Source: Acidobacteriota bacterium (GTDB lineage Bacteria > Acidobacteriota > Blastocatellia > Pyrinomonadales > Pyrinomonadaceae). From it: DNA of 64,000 bases. Below are positions 44,390 through 52,633 of this stretch, piece by piece. The notes beneath the pieces were generated by a model, which searched no databases, was not told the DNA's origin, and worked only from the letters and a program-made list of their open reading frames with translations. A program made the translations under genes and the position numbers. Every line of letters begins with the position of its first letter. The stretch's first letter is position 1. The stretch is taken from positions 117,312-181,311 of the forward strand of contig QHXI01000048.1 of assembly GCA_003222895.1 (NCBI GenBank). Reading direction: 5' to 3'.

Positions 44390-46006
44390 TTATTCTTGAA
44401 GACGCGGCCCGGGCTTGATTAACAATCCGCCTATGAACATCCATCCAATGAAGGTTAAGCCGGCTGCATAGCGCACACGTTTGGGCTCGCGGAACTCAAG
44501 GGACACAGCCGTGGGTTCCTTTGGTAGCATCACAATCATGGCTCCGCTTTGATCAGGGTGAATGGGTAACTGACGACCGGCCGCCGTAGCCGTCCAGTGC
44601 GGATAGAAGAACGTTTTGGCTTCTACTAAAGCATTCATCTGCGGCAGCGGATCGTGCGTCCAAATGGGCAACCATTGATATATGCCTTCTGAGCCGGGAA
44701 TATTGGCCAGTGTTTGCTCGAACTGCGCAGGTGTAAGCCAACGCGCATCGCGGATAATGTGCCTGATTGAAAACGTGAGCGACATCGCGATTGTTCCGAT
44801 CGCCAGCAACGCAAGGGGTCTCTTCTTCGTTTTCGCCAAACGCATCCACGCGGGAACCGAAAGCGTCAACAAAAGCGAACTTGCGATTGAGGTAACTGCG
44901 AACCATCGCCAGGGGAATTGCGTTTCCTGTAACGGATGAAACAGATTCCAAATCGGGCGCGACAGCGGCGTTGCCATGAAAAGCGTGAATGATAAGAGCA
45001 GCGCCAAGGCCGGTATTCCTTTGACGACCGAAGCGCGTCTACTCTGGCTGTCGCAACCTTCACGCGCCGTTCGTCTTATTAAGATGAATGCGGGCCACGA
45101 CATTGCTGCGATTGAAAGCAGCAGAATATTCATCCACCAGACACTGGGAAAGTCGGACGAGAATGTTGAGAGAACGAAGTTGTGACCGTAATCGAGTCCG
45201 GGCTCGGGATTAACGTTGTCGCCGCGAATCCAACTCAGCTCAAACACCATCGTCGTCCAGTAACAAGCGCTGGCAGCAAGCCCAAGTCCGACCGAAATTG
45301 CGAGAGCCGACAAAGTTTTCCAGATTGCGTTTCGATCAATACGCAACAGCGCATAAAACATCAGCGCCAACGAACCGATTACTGCTAACGGTAAATGCGT
45401 GAGTACTAACAGTGCATATGCTGCCGCCAGGCCTGCTATGTCCTTCGCGCGCCGATAGCGGCAAACTCTCTCGACAAACAGAAACGCGAAAGGAAGAATC
45501 GTAGCGCCAGCGAACTCTGCCAGCATTACGGCCTGAAACAACTGATTGACGTGGTAAGGCGCAACTGCATAAAAAATGCCGGCCCACATCGCAGTCTGAC
45601 TTGACGTAAATTCGCGCGCCCAGAGGTAAACACCCAGCGCACCAATCATCGACAGCGCACCAAACGTCGCCACCGTGGCCGCGTACCAATTTCCACTCAA
45701 CGCTCTCGCCGCGGCCAGCAGGTAATAAAGCGCCGGCGGATAGAAACGAAAACTTGCGTCGCCGAAACCATTATTAGATTCGGCCAGCCATCCGGGATAG
45801 AGGTGGCCGCTTCGTACCGCGTCATAGAATGGCAGCGCGAATCGGAAATGGTTCGACAGATCGAGCGCTGAAGGAACTCCCCAGAAAAGCATCGGGCTGA
45901 TCACTGCGATAGCGGCAAGCGCGACGACGATCACGTGAGTCGTCTCAGGCGAGACGAAGGGCGCGAAGCTTTTCTTGTGTGGCAAGCTGATGGAACGCGA
46001 ACTCAT
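44390..46006 (-). CDS. Multi-span membrane protein, GT-C/YfhO-like, copy B
   Basis: 538 residues, paralogue of copy A with D-L-S-N-H-F-R-F-A-L-P-F-Y, L-Y-P-G-W-L-A and F-R-F-Y-P-P-A-L-Y-Y-L-L. Same strand, 31 bases upstream of copy A, so a tandem duplication within the operon. No soluble catalytic domain. Confidence 0.75.
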   Translation of the reverse strand: MSSRSISLPHKKSFAPFVSPETTHVIVVALAAIAVISPMLFWGVPSALDLSNHFRFALPFYDAVRSGHLYPGWLAESNNGFGDASFRFYPPALYYLLAAARALSGNWYAATVATFGALSMIGALGVYLWAREFTSSQTAMWAGIFYAVAPYHVNQLFQAVMLAEFAGATILPFAFLFVERVCRYRRAKDIAGLAAAYALLVLTHLPLAVIGSLALMFYALLRIDRNAIWKTLSALAISVGLGLAASACYWTTMVFELSWIRGDNVNPEPGLDYGHNFVLSTFSSDFPSVWWMNILLLSIAAMSWPAFILIRRTAREGCDSQSRRASVVKGIPALALLLSFTLFMATPLSRPIWNLFHPLQETQFPWRWFAVTSIASSLLLTLSVPAWMRLAKTKKRPLALLAIGTIAMSLTFSIRHIIRDARWLTPAQFEQTLANIPGSEGIYQWLPIWTHDPLPQMNALVEAKTFFYPHWTATAAGRQLPIHPDQSGAMIVMLPKEPTAVSLEFREPKRVRYAAGLTFIGWMFIGGLLIKPGPRLQE

Positions 46007-46010
46007 AAGG

Positions 46011-46053
46011 TTTGAAAAAGTTTGCGGAGGCGGAGAGTGACTCCGACCTCCGC
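46011..46053 (-). terminator. Rho-independent terminator after pilin 1
   Basis: Hairpin 46024-46053, arms GCGGAGGCGGAG and CTCCGACCTCCGC with one bulge. On the minus strand it is followed by AAACTTTTTC. Confidence 0.75.
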
Positions 46054-46079
46054 GAAAGATCCAGGCGTTGATTGACGCG

Positions 46080-46553
46080 TTAGTTATTGATGGCGGGCAT
46101 GGCTACCACAGCCGCGCGATCGGCAGGAGCTGCGGAGAGGTCGGTATCTGCGTGCACCACGCCATCGTCGGTGGTGGCGAAACGGCGTGTTCCCGTCTGC
46201 CCAATTCCGGAAGTCGATACTGGATAGGCGGTGGCATAGAATTCTTGTGGAGTAGCGGCGTCTGGATTTGCCACAAAGAGGTAACCGCTCTTAGTGCCGC
46301 TGGTGAGCACCGCATCCGTCATTACGTTCGAGCCGAGCGTGCTTAGATCAGTGTAATTGCCGTTTCCGTAAGTGTGCGAATACGTGGCTTCACACGAACC
46401 AATTGTTCGAATCGATGATTGGGCCGAGCCTTCGTTGGCCGCGCGTCGCGACGCGAGGAGATTCGGTATGGCAATCGCAGCAATGATTCCGATTATTGCA
46501 ACGACGATAAGAAGCTCGATTAACGAAAAGCCCGAGTGATGCTGGTGTTTCAT
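46080..46553 (-). CDS. Type IV pilin, copy 1
   Basis: 157 residues. Prepilin signal H-H-S-G-F-S-L-I-E-L-L-I-V-V-A with G/F cleavage site and Glu+5, followed by the hydrophobic helix I-G-I-I-A-A-I-A-I-P-N-L-L. The C-terminal domain differs most from its two neighbours: two Cys pairs are missing (only one Cys). Exported by the type IV pilus machinery, whose other genes are not in the window. Confidence 0.9.
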   Translation of the reverse strand: MKHQHHSGFSLIELLIVVAIIGIIAAIAIPNLLASRRAANEGSAQSSIRTIGSCEATYSHTYGNGNYTDLSTLGSNVMTDAVLTSGTKSGYLFVANPDAATPQEFYATAYPVSTSGIGQTGTRRFATTDDGVVHADTDLSAAPADRAAVVAMPAINN

Positions 46554-46655
46554 TGTCGTCCTGCGCGTCGCTTTTGAGTGACGCCTTAATTTGTCCAACG
46601 CCAAATCGAAAATATCCAGCGCGTTGGATAAATGCGGACAAGCTCTTTACGTTGA

Positions 46656-46678
46656 AGGGCAGGCCTAACGCCTGCCCT
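46656..46678. terminator. Hairpin after pilin 2
   Basis: Nine-bp perfect stem AGGGCAGGC/GCCTGCCCT with loop CTAAC, just after the pilin 2 stop on the minus strand. No clear U tract, so termination is less certain than at the other two pilin hairpins. Confidence 0.5.
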
Positions 46679-46690
46679 CACAACGCATTC

Positions 46691-47173
46691 TTAATTTCCA
46701 ACGGGGGTAAAACCTCCGGCCGAGCAGTCGGTCGGCACGGTACCGCTGGGAGCAGGATTAGCTTGCAACACACCGCTTTGGTCTATGCAAAAGTCGCGTG
46801 TTCCAGTTGCGGTTACGCCACTGGTTGTTAACGGCGTAGCGCCAATCGTGAACACAGTCGCCGAAGACGCGGGATCGGCGTTACCAGTCGTGAAACTGTA
46901 GCCGCTCTTCGTGCCGCCACCCAGTGTGCTGTCGATCAGGTTTTGATCAACCAGGCTTTGCACTGGTCCATAATTGCCGTTGCCGGCCGTTGACTTGTAA
47001 GTAGCTTCAGCGCTGGCCACAGTTCGCAGTGACTGTTGAGCTGAGCCTTCGTTGGCAGCGCGTCGTGACGCAAGCAGATTGGGAATCGCAATCGCGGCGA
47101 TGATGCCGATGATCGCGACAACTATGAGCAACTCGATCAACGAAAAACCTTTGTTATTCTTTCTTTGTTCCAT
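46691..47173 (-). CDS. Type IV pilin, copy 2
   Basis: 160 residues from the ATG at 47173, nine bases after AAGGAG; a GTG at 47179 is closer than usual to that site. Signal N-N-K-G-F-S-L-I-E-L-L with Glu+5. The C-terminal part contains D-F-C-I-D-Q-S-G-V-L and a final Cys in T-D-C-S-A-G-G-F, forming the likely pilin disulfide. Closest to copy 3. Confidence 0.92.
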   Translation of the reverse strand: MEQRKNNKGFSLIELLIVVAIIGIIAAIAIPNLLASRRAANEGSAQQSLRTVASAEATYKSTAGNGNYGPVQSLVDQNLIDSTLGGGTKSGYSFTTGNADPASSATVFTIGATPLTTSGVTATGTRDFCIDQSGVLQANPAPSGTVPTDCSAGGFTPVGN

Positions 47174-47282
47174 GTCCACCTTCTCCTTAAAGATTTTTGT
47201 GTTTGCTTTTCAATTGACCTGTTTGAAAACGAGCTAACAGGCCGAGCAAATCCCGAGTGAGTTTGCAGTCCCTGCTTGGAAA

Positions 47283-47311
47283 AGAGGGCAGGGAAAGAAT
47301 CCCTGCCCTCT
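47283..47311 (-). terminator. Terminator after pilin 3
   Basis: Twelve-bp stem with 5-base loop (47283-47294 and 47300-47311, arm AGAGGGCAGGGA). On the minus strand TTTTCC follows. Confidence 0.75.
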
Positions 47312-47341
47312 GGATGAATTGACTGGCCGGTTGAGTAAAAC

Positions 47342-47830
47342 TTATTGGCCGATCGGATTACCAAAGGCCGCACCACACGTTGTGCTGGCGGTTATGGCGA
47401 CAGCAGTCTTTGACCTCAGGACACCACTCTCGTCAATACAAAACTCGCGCGTGCCTGTAGCAACAACGGCGCTGGTGCTTGTCGGCGCGGCTGCGATAAC
47501 GAATACGGTTGCGGAAACAGCCGGGGCGGCGTTGCCGGTTGTGAACTTGTAGCCACTCTTCGTGCCGCCACCGAGCGTGCTGTCGATGAGGTTCTGGTCC
47601 ACCAGGCTCTGCACCACCCCGTAATTGCCGTTGCCGGCGGTTGCTTGATAGGTCGCCTCAGCACTGGACATTGTGCGCAGTGACTGCTGAGCTGAACCTT
47701 CATTCGCGGCGCGCCGGGAAGCGAGAAGATTGGGGATCGCGATAGCGGCGATAATGCCGATGATCGCAACGACGATGAGCAGCTCGATCAACGAGAAGCC
47801 CTTCTGATTCTTATTCATCATGTCTTTCAT
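47342..47830 (-). CDS. Type IV pilin, copy 3
   Basis: 162 residues (or 159 from the ATG at 47821). Signal Q-K-G-F-S-L-I-E-L-L, Glu+5, and E-F-C-I-D-E-S-G-V-L with a second Cys in T-T-C-G-A-A-F. Strongly similar to copy 2 throughout. A partial sigma-54-like site lies about 100 bases upstream. Confidence 0.92.
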   Translation of the reverse strand: MKDMMNKNQKGFSLIELLIVVAIIGIIAAIAIPNLLASRRAANEGSAQQSLRTMSSAEATYQATAGNGNYGVVQSLVDQNLIDSTLGGGTKSGYKFTTGNAAPAVSATVFVIAAAPTSTSAVVATGTREFCIDESGVLRSKTAVAITASTTCGAAFGNPIGQ

Positions 47831-48137
47831 TTGCTCCTTAAAGAGATAAGCTGGTTTTGTTTTCCTTTCGGCGCCACCGGCCTTGTCTCAATGAACAACC
47901 GCAGCGCGCGATTTGTCGCGGGGTCTATCTCAAGGCCTGTGCCAGAAGAGTGCTTTTCTTGCAGGAGCAGTGAAAGTCGAAGAAATGTTAACCGTTTTTG
48001 TTGATTCCTTATTGCCGTGAGCCGAGCGAGGGGCGCAAATCATCGCGCGTTGACAATTACTGTCAGCGACCGGGTGACGGATTTTGGCAAAATGGGGTTC
48101 AAGATGGAATCGGCGACGGAAGACTCCGCACGATAGA
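47831..48137. other. Upstream region of pilin 3 with a weak sigma-54-like match
   Basis: On the minus strand TGGCAC at 47944-47939 is followed after five bases by TTGAG. The -24 element is perfect but the -12 GC is GA. No protein-coding frame is supported in this stretch. Confidence 0.3.
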
Positions 48138-48418
48138 TCAGCGCGAGATAGTCACATCGTCAGCCGTGTTTGGCTTCTCGTCAGGGCCGTCGGAACGCAG
48201 CACAAATGAGGTTAGCGTACCTTCGTATTCATAGGGCCGGTGCCAGGGATCGATACGTACCACGCGTGAAAGATATCGCGGATTGAGGTTGTCGATCAGC
48301 GCGGCTTCCGTCTTTGCCTCGATGTAGAATCCGCGTTCGCGACGAAACGATTCGAGCGCCATAGCGATCGATTCGAGCTCAGCACGAGCGCCTGCGGTCC
48401 CCGTAGCTTTCAAAGCTC
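48138..48418 (-). pseudogene. Truncated duplicate of the GspG-like gene at 49900
   Basis: The frame encodes a close copy of the last 85 residues of the 49900-50502 product (A-R-A-E-L-E-S-I-A-M-A-L-E-S-F-R-R-E-R-G-F). DNA identity is about 96 percent by eye over roughly 245 bases (48151 aligned with 49922, same orientation). The signal peptide and N-terminal half are missing and replaced by unrelated sequence, so this is a broken copy. Confidence 0.8.
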
Positions 48419-48572
48419 TACCGCAGGGTCTCGGGAGACTCAGAACAACCGAGCATGTTATTGTCTGGAAGTTCACAAAATGCTTTTTTTTGGGTCGTTC
48501 TAAATCCTTTTCAGGATATGTCCTAAGTGTCGGTCGGTTGTGGGCACTTGTCTGCCTTACCCGGTTCTCAAA

Positions 48573-49751
48573 ATGATCTCTTTGCCAGATACTGATCTCG
48601 GGGCACTTAATACCTTTGGGCTGCGATCGCAGTGTTCAGACGTGCGGGTTTCAAGCGATCCGGACGAACTTCTTCGATACTTCTCAAGTTTGGCGCCGGA
48701 TGAACGCGCGCGCGTGAATGTTTCGGGTGAGCTGTCAAATACGGTGTTGGGTGAAATTGTTGAAGGTCCTCTTATTCTCTTCCGAGATGGGCAGATTTAT
48801 GATATTTCGAAAACCAAGCACTCCGTTCTTGTTCGAGTCGCGGGGAGTTGTCGCTTTGATTCATTAGTCGCCGAGCTGTGTCAGTCGGGCGTCGCCGGGC
48901 TCGAGTTGCTTTCTGGGATTCCCGGGACGGTCGGCGCCGCGATTGTGCAGAATATCGCTGCGTACGGCCAACAGCTGTCTAACCGCCTTCTAAATGCTCG
49001 CGTCTATGACATTCAAAGCGGCGCAATCCGTGCTATTGACCCAGCAGTTCTGAATTTCTCATATCGTTCCAGTTCACTGAAGACACTCGAGGGTTACACA
49101 CCTCGAATGATCGTCCTCGATGCGGTTTTCCAATTTCCTCGGGGAGGCTCACCAGACGAGATTGTGTATGAGGATCTCCGTCGGCATCACACTGACTGTG
49201 GCCGCTCACCAGATGATCTCTTGGCGCGCCGCGCGACTGTGCTCGAAGTCAGACAGCGAAAAGGTATGGTCGTTGATCAGCACAACTGGATTCCGAGCGC
49301 TGGCAGTTTTTTTATCAGCCCAGCCGTGGCAACAAACACCGCTCTACAGCTGGCGACGCTGGTGCGTGGAGCCAGGTTTGCCGAGAGCTTCTTCTCTTGG
49401 TACAAACCAGACGCGAACGTGACGCGATTCCCCGCAGCACTCTTAATGCGTGCGGCTGGATTCCTAAATGGTGATCGCTGGGGCCCGGTCGGGCTAAGTC
49501 CGCACCATGTTATTGCGCTTTGTGCATATCCAGGTGCAAGCGGCTCAGATGTCATGGCTCTGGCGAGCCTTGTCCAAGCGCGGATTCGTGATCGATTCGG
49601 AATAACTCTGCAGCCGGAGGTGCGACTGTTAGGCTCGCTAGAATATCGAGATCTTCAGTTGTTTCTGGAGCGCCATGAGCTTGTTCCCGGCATTAGTGAG
49701 CCTGATTGGGCTCTTGGCCTCGGAAGCCCAGATCGACCCTCCTCGTCTTAG
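48573..49751 (+). CDS. murB: UDP-N-acetylmuramate dehydrogenase (MurB-like)
   Basis: 392 residues from the ATG at 48573. FAD-binding block S-G-I-P-G-T-V-G-A-A-I-V-Q-N near residue 115, Y-R-S-S-S-L-K with the catalytic Arg, A-G-S-F-F with the proton-donor Ser, and L-Q-P-E-V-R-L-L-G with the catalytic Glu. It matches type I MurB but is longer than E. coli MurB (342). It lies outside the division cluster and on the opposite strand to its flanking duplicated segments; codon use looks less GC-biased than the cluster. It could be the sole MurB or an acquired paralogue. Confidence 0.85.
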   Translation: MISLPDTDLGALNTFGLRSQCSDVRVSSDPDELLRYFSSLAPDERARVNVSGELSNTVLGEIVEGPLILFRDGQIYDISKTKHSVLVRVAGSCRFDSLVAELCQSGVAGLELLSGIPGTVGAAIVQNIAAYGQQLSNRLLNARVYDIQSGAIRAIDPAVLNFSYRSSSLKTLEGYTPRMIVLDAVFQFPRGGSPDEIVYEDLRRHHTDCGRSPDDLLARRATVLEVRQRKGMVVDQHNWIPSAGSFFISPAVATNTALQLATLVRGARFAESFFSWYKPDANVTRFPAALLMRAAGFLNGDRWGPVGLSPHHVIALCAYPGASGSDVMALASLVQARIRDRFGITLQPEVRLLGSLEYRDLQLFLERHELVPGISEPDWALGLGSPDRPSSS

Positions 49752-49899
49752 CGGAACAATCATCTTTCTGAGGTTGGCTCAACGCTCGAAAGGCATGAAC
49801 AAACAACACGATCGGAGGTATGCCGGAGTGCTGCTTCGATCACTCTGGGGCGATGTCATTCTCGACGAACTTCGGCCTTATTTAGTCAGGCGATTCGAG

Positions 49900-50502
49900 T
49901 CAGCGTGAGGCGGAGGTCACCGTCACATCGTCAGCCGTGTTTGGCTTCTCGTCGGGGCCGTCGGAACGCAGCACAAATGAGGTTCGCGTGCCTTCGTATT
50001 CATAGGGCCGGTGCCAGGGATCGATGCGTACCACGCGTGAAAGATATCGCGGATTGAGGTTGTCGATCAGCGCGGCTTCCGTCTTTGCCTCGACATAGAA
50101 TCCGCGTTCGCGCCGAAACGATTCGAGCGCCGTAGCGATCGATTCGAGCTCAGCCCGAGCGCGTGCGGTTTTCTCAGCATTCAAAGCTTTGACCAGCATG
50201 TCGACGTTTTCCCAGCGGCGATCGCCGGTGCGAATTTCCACGACGCGCCACTTGCCGTCTCCGCCCTTATCAAAATGAAATGCAGTTTCAACCTGCGCGA
50301 CAACAGTCGCTGAGTTTCCCATCGCCGAAACTTCCTTGATGCGCACGGCATCGGAGGGTAATTGAATTCCAGCCATCCGCGCGATCAGTCGGCGCGCTTC
50401 CTTTGGCGTGAGATCGCCCGCCGCGCGAGTGCTTGTAATGACAAGAGCGCTTACCGCAACCAGGACCATCGCAGAAAAAATCAGGACGTTACGTTTCGAC
50501 AT
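49900..50502 (-). CDS. Secreted GspG-like C-terminal-domain protein
   Basis: The ATG at 50502 gives 200 residues. Hydrophobic signal (V-L-I-F-S-A-M-V-L-V-A-V-S-A-L-V-I), a domain with E-A-R-R-L-I-A-R-M-A-G-I, then A-R-A-E-L-E-S-I-A-T-A-L-E-S-F-R-R-E-R-G-F and D-P-W-H-R-P-Y-E-Y, S-D-G-P-D-E-K-P-N-T-A-D-D. The last part resembles the calcium-binding end of type II secretion pseudopilin GspG, but the prepilin signal is absent. A partial copy is at 48138. Confidence 0.75.
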   Translation of the reverse strand: MSKRNVLIFSAMVLVAVSALVITSTRAAGDLTPKEARRLIARMAGIQLPSDAVRIKEVSAMGNSATVVAQVETAFHFDKGGDGKWRVVEIRTGDRRWENVDMLVKALNAEKTARARAELESIATALESFRRERGFYVEAKTEAALIDNLNPRYLSRVVRIDPWHRPYEYEGTRTSFVLRSDGPDEKPNTADDVTVTSASR

Positions 50503-50531
50503 AAGAACCCCCGAAGTAATAAAACGCAGAA

Positions 50532-50559
50532 CGTGCCGGAGGCACGCGATGTTTATAGT
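50532..50559 (-). repeat. ATAAACATTT-hairpin element, copy 5
   Basis: On the minus strand ACTATAAACATCG precedes the hairpin CGTGCC-TCC-GGCACG. Confidence 0.75.
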
Positions 50560-50582
50560 GGAGACTCGCTCGTTTTCAAGAG

Positions 50583-50627
50583 TTGCGAAGAGAGTGAAAT
50601 GCAATCGGCATTTCAGTCTCTTCGCAA
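50583..50627. repeat. 20-bp inverted repeat (hairpin)
   Basis: Arms 50583-50602 and 50608-50627 pair with one mismatch around AATCG; left arm begins TTGCGAAGAG. It lies between the response regulator and GspG-like genes and may end transcription, though no T tract follows on the minus strand. Confidence 0.6.
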
Positions 50628-50653
50628 AAAACTAAAGTCAAAAGGGCCCTGTG

Positions 50654-50682
50654 TCTACAAATATTGCGCCGCCCTGCGGCGC
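50654..50682 (+). repeat. ATAAACATTT-hairpin element, divergent copy 6
   Basis: TCTACAAATATT is followed by the seven-base stem GCGCCGC-CCT-GCGGCGC. Orientation is opposite to copy 5 in the same gap. Confidence 0.55.
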
Positions 50683-50687
50683 GGATG

Positions 50688-51083
50688 TTAACCCTTGGCT
50701 TTCCCTACTAACATGCGCAGCATCGTCTGAAGTTGCACAGTTGTGAATGGCTTGGGAAGAAAAACGACGGCGCCGGCGGCGAAGCTATCGCGCGAAAGTT
50801 TTGGATCCTGCTCGGCCGTCATCATCATCACGGGAATATTCATGAAGCGTTTCTCAGTCTTCATGTAACGAACCAGTTCCGGTCCTTGAATGTGAGGCAT
50901 GACCACATCGAAGACGGCGGCCGTGAATACAGAATTGTCCTGGAGCGCCCGGTAAGCTTCCTTGCCGTCGCGCGCGCCGATGACGGTGAACCCTTCCTTC
51001 TGAAGAATCGCGGTGACTAAACGCAGAATCGCCGGGTCGTCATCCGCAACCAGAACGCGTCCTTTTGGAGTGCTTTCGCTCAA
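50688..51083 (-). CDS. Single-domain response regulator
   Basis: 131 residues forming only a receiver: V-L-V-A-D-D-D-P-A-I at residues 10-19 (acidic pocket), phosphoacceptor Asp in A-A-V-F-D-V-V-M-P, conserved Thr/Ser in M-M-M-T-A-E and Lys in F-L-P-K-P-F. No output domain, so it acts by protein contact like CheY or PilG/PilH. It is near the pilin genes but not operonic with them. Confidence 0.92.
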   Translation of the reverse strand: MSESTPKGRVLVADDDPAILRLVTAILQKEGFTVIGARDGKEAYRALQDNSVFTAAVFDVVMPHIQGPELVRYMKTEKRFMNIPVMMMTAEQDPKLSRDSFAAGAVVFLPKPFTTVQLQTMLRMLVGKAKG

Positions 51084-51095
51084 GTTTAGATTTGT

Positions 51096-52154
51096 CTATG
51101 CAGCTTCAAGGGCCCGGCCGGACGCGCCTGCTTTCAGCGAAAGCTCGGCGGCAAGCTTGATCGCCGCGACCATGCTGCCGTGTTCGGCGATGCCTTTGCC
51201 GGCGATGTCAAACGCAGTGCCATGATCGACCGAAGTGCGAATGAACGGCAAGCCTAGCGTGACGTTGACCGCTTCGCCAAACGAAAGACACTTGACTGGA
51301 ATCATCGCCTGATCATGATAGCACGCAACGACCGCGTCGAACTCGCCGCGCGATGCGCGGAGAAAAACCGTGTCAGCCGAAAATGGTCCACTCACGTTGA
51401 TTCCATCGATCGCTTTGCAGGCTTGAACCGCGGGAAGAATCTCAGACGCTTCTTCGATTCCGAACAGTCCGCCTTCCGCTCCATGAGGGTTTAAAGCGGC
51501 TACGGCGATTCTGGGTCGCTCGAGTCCCCAACGTTGCAGTTCATGATCCGCAAGACGAATCGTCTTTTCAAATCGATCCCGCGTCGCGATTCGAATTGCC
51601 TCGGACAAGGGAACGTGAGTCGAGATCAAAACAACTCGCAGATTCTGTGCAACGAATCCCATCGCATAGGCTTCGGTTCCCGTTAAGTGCGCCAGAAATT
51701 CGGTGTGTCCCGGAAAGCGGTAGCCGCCGAGGAATAACGCGCGCTTGTTGATGGGCGCCGTTGCGATCGCATCAATACTGCCAGCCGCGCAAAGCTCAAC
51801 CGCCGCTTCGATATATTCCGCTGCAGCTTTTCCCGCAGTGCCCGATTCAATTCCCGGCTCGATGTGACCTTGGATGTTGTTCAGATGAAAAATGATCGGA
51901 TCGGCGAGCTCCGCCGGAATCTCTTCGTCGCGGCGAACGATCTCATAGCCACACTGCAAGTCGAGTGTCCGCGCATTGTGCGCGAGCAGCTGCGCGTCGC
52001 CAATGATCACCGGCCGGCAGACGGCGCGCACTTCTTCCTCTGCTATGGCTTTGAGTACTACTTCTGGACCGACGCCAGCCGGATCACCCATGGTGATTCC
52101 GACACGTGGACGGCGGGCAAGACTGGCGGCAGGATCCGGCGCGTGACTCTTCAT
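51096..52154 (-). CDS. pdxA: 4-hydroxythreonine-4-phosphate dehydrogenase
   Basis: 352 residues. M-G-D-P-A-G-V-G-P-E at residues 22-31, P-I-N-K-R-A near residue 135, G-H-T-E-F-L-A-H-L-T-G-T, and A-C-Y-H-D-Q-A-M-I-P-V-K with the metal-binding His. Catalyses the NAD-dependent oxidative decarboxylation step in the DXP-dependent pyridoxal phosphate route. Starts after hfq on the same strand and is followed closely by the response regulator. Confidence 0.95.
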   Translation of the reverse strand: MKSHAPDPAASLARRPRVGITMGDPAGVGPEVVLKAIAEEEVRAVCRPVIIGDAQLLAHNARTLDLQCGYEIVRRDEEIPAELADPIIFHLNNIQGHIEPGIESGTAGKAAAEYIEAAVELCAAGSIDAIATAPINKRALFLGGYRFPGHTEFLAHLTGTEAYAMGFVAQNLRVVLISTHVPLSEAIRIATRDRFEKTIRLADHELQRWGLERPRIAVAALNPHGAEGGLFGIEEASEILPAVQACKAIDGINVSGPFSADTVFLRASRGEFDAVVACYHDQAMIPVKCLSFGEAVNVTLGLPFIRTSVDHGTAFDIAGKGIAEHGSMVAAIKLAAELSLKAGASGRALEAA

Positions 52155-52210
52155 CGGGTCAGGCCCTGACGGCGATCGTTATCGAATCGCGGTCGCGGCG
52201 ATCGAGCGAA

Positions 52211-52633
52211 CTAAGTTTCAGTTACGGGAGGGATCGTATCTTCTACGCGTGTCATTTGTGGCACGCGCTCTTCAACTTTGTAAATGTATTTGATATGACG
52301 CTTCAGCACGAGCAGGTTCGGGGCTGAACGACGATTGATCTTCAGCGCGCCGCGATCGTACCACTCGATCGTTCCTTCGATTTCTTCCCCGTCTTCAAGC
52401 ACTAAGACCATCGGTGTGTGCGCGTCAATCTGTTTCTTATAATAATAAATTTCAGCATGCGTCTCAGTCGGTGGCGGCTGACGCTTGCGGATTTGAATAG
52501 AGGATGGCTGTTGCGGTTGGCTGGGACGCTGCTGACCCATATGTGGATTGCCATTGCTGCGCTCGCGCTGTTGATGCTGCTCGCGTCTGGCCTTCACATC
52601 TGCCAGAGTCGTCCTGATAAGTTTGCGGTTCAC
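52211..52633 (-). CDS. hfq: Hfq-like RNA chaperone with basic N-terminal extension
   Basis: GTG start at 52633 after GGAGG; 140 residues. The Sm-like core spans about residues 60-125: Y-K-K-Q-I-D-A-H-T-P-M-V-L-V-L-E-D-G-E-E-I-E-G-T-I-E-W-Y-D and L-V-L-K-R-H-I-K-Y-I. The second Sm motif has K-R-H instead of the classical Y-K-H. The first 55 residues are Arg/Gln/Pro-rich and disordered, absent from E. coli Hfq, whose extension is C-terminal. Post-transcriptional regulation by small RNAs is expected. Confidence 0.8.
   Translation of the reverse strand: MNRKLIRTTLADVKARREQHQQRERSNGNPHMGQQRPSQPQQPSSIQIRKRQPPPTETHAEIYYYKKQIDAHTPMVLVLEDGEEIEGTIEWYDRGALKINRRSAPNLLVLKRHIKYIYKVEERVPQMTRVEDTIPPVTET

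Noticed and set aside
48138..48476. Independent small secreted protein
   Set aside because: Everything recognisable is the copied end of the GspG-like gene. The N-terminal 25 residues are not a signal peptide.
49675..49908. Plus-strand frame of 77 codons overlapping the murB end
   Set aside because: It starts inside murB in another frame with no ribosome site. A 37-codon form from 49795 is possible but unsupported.
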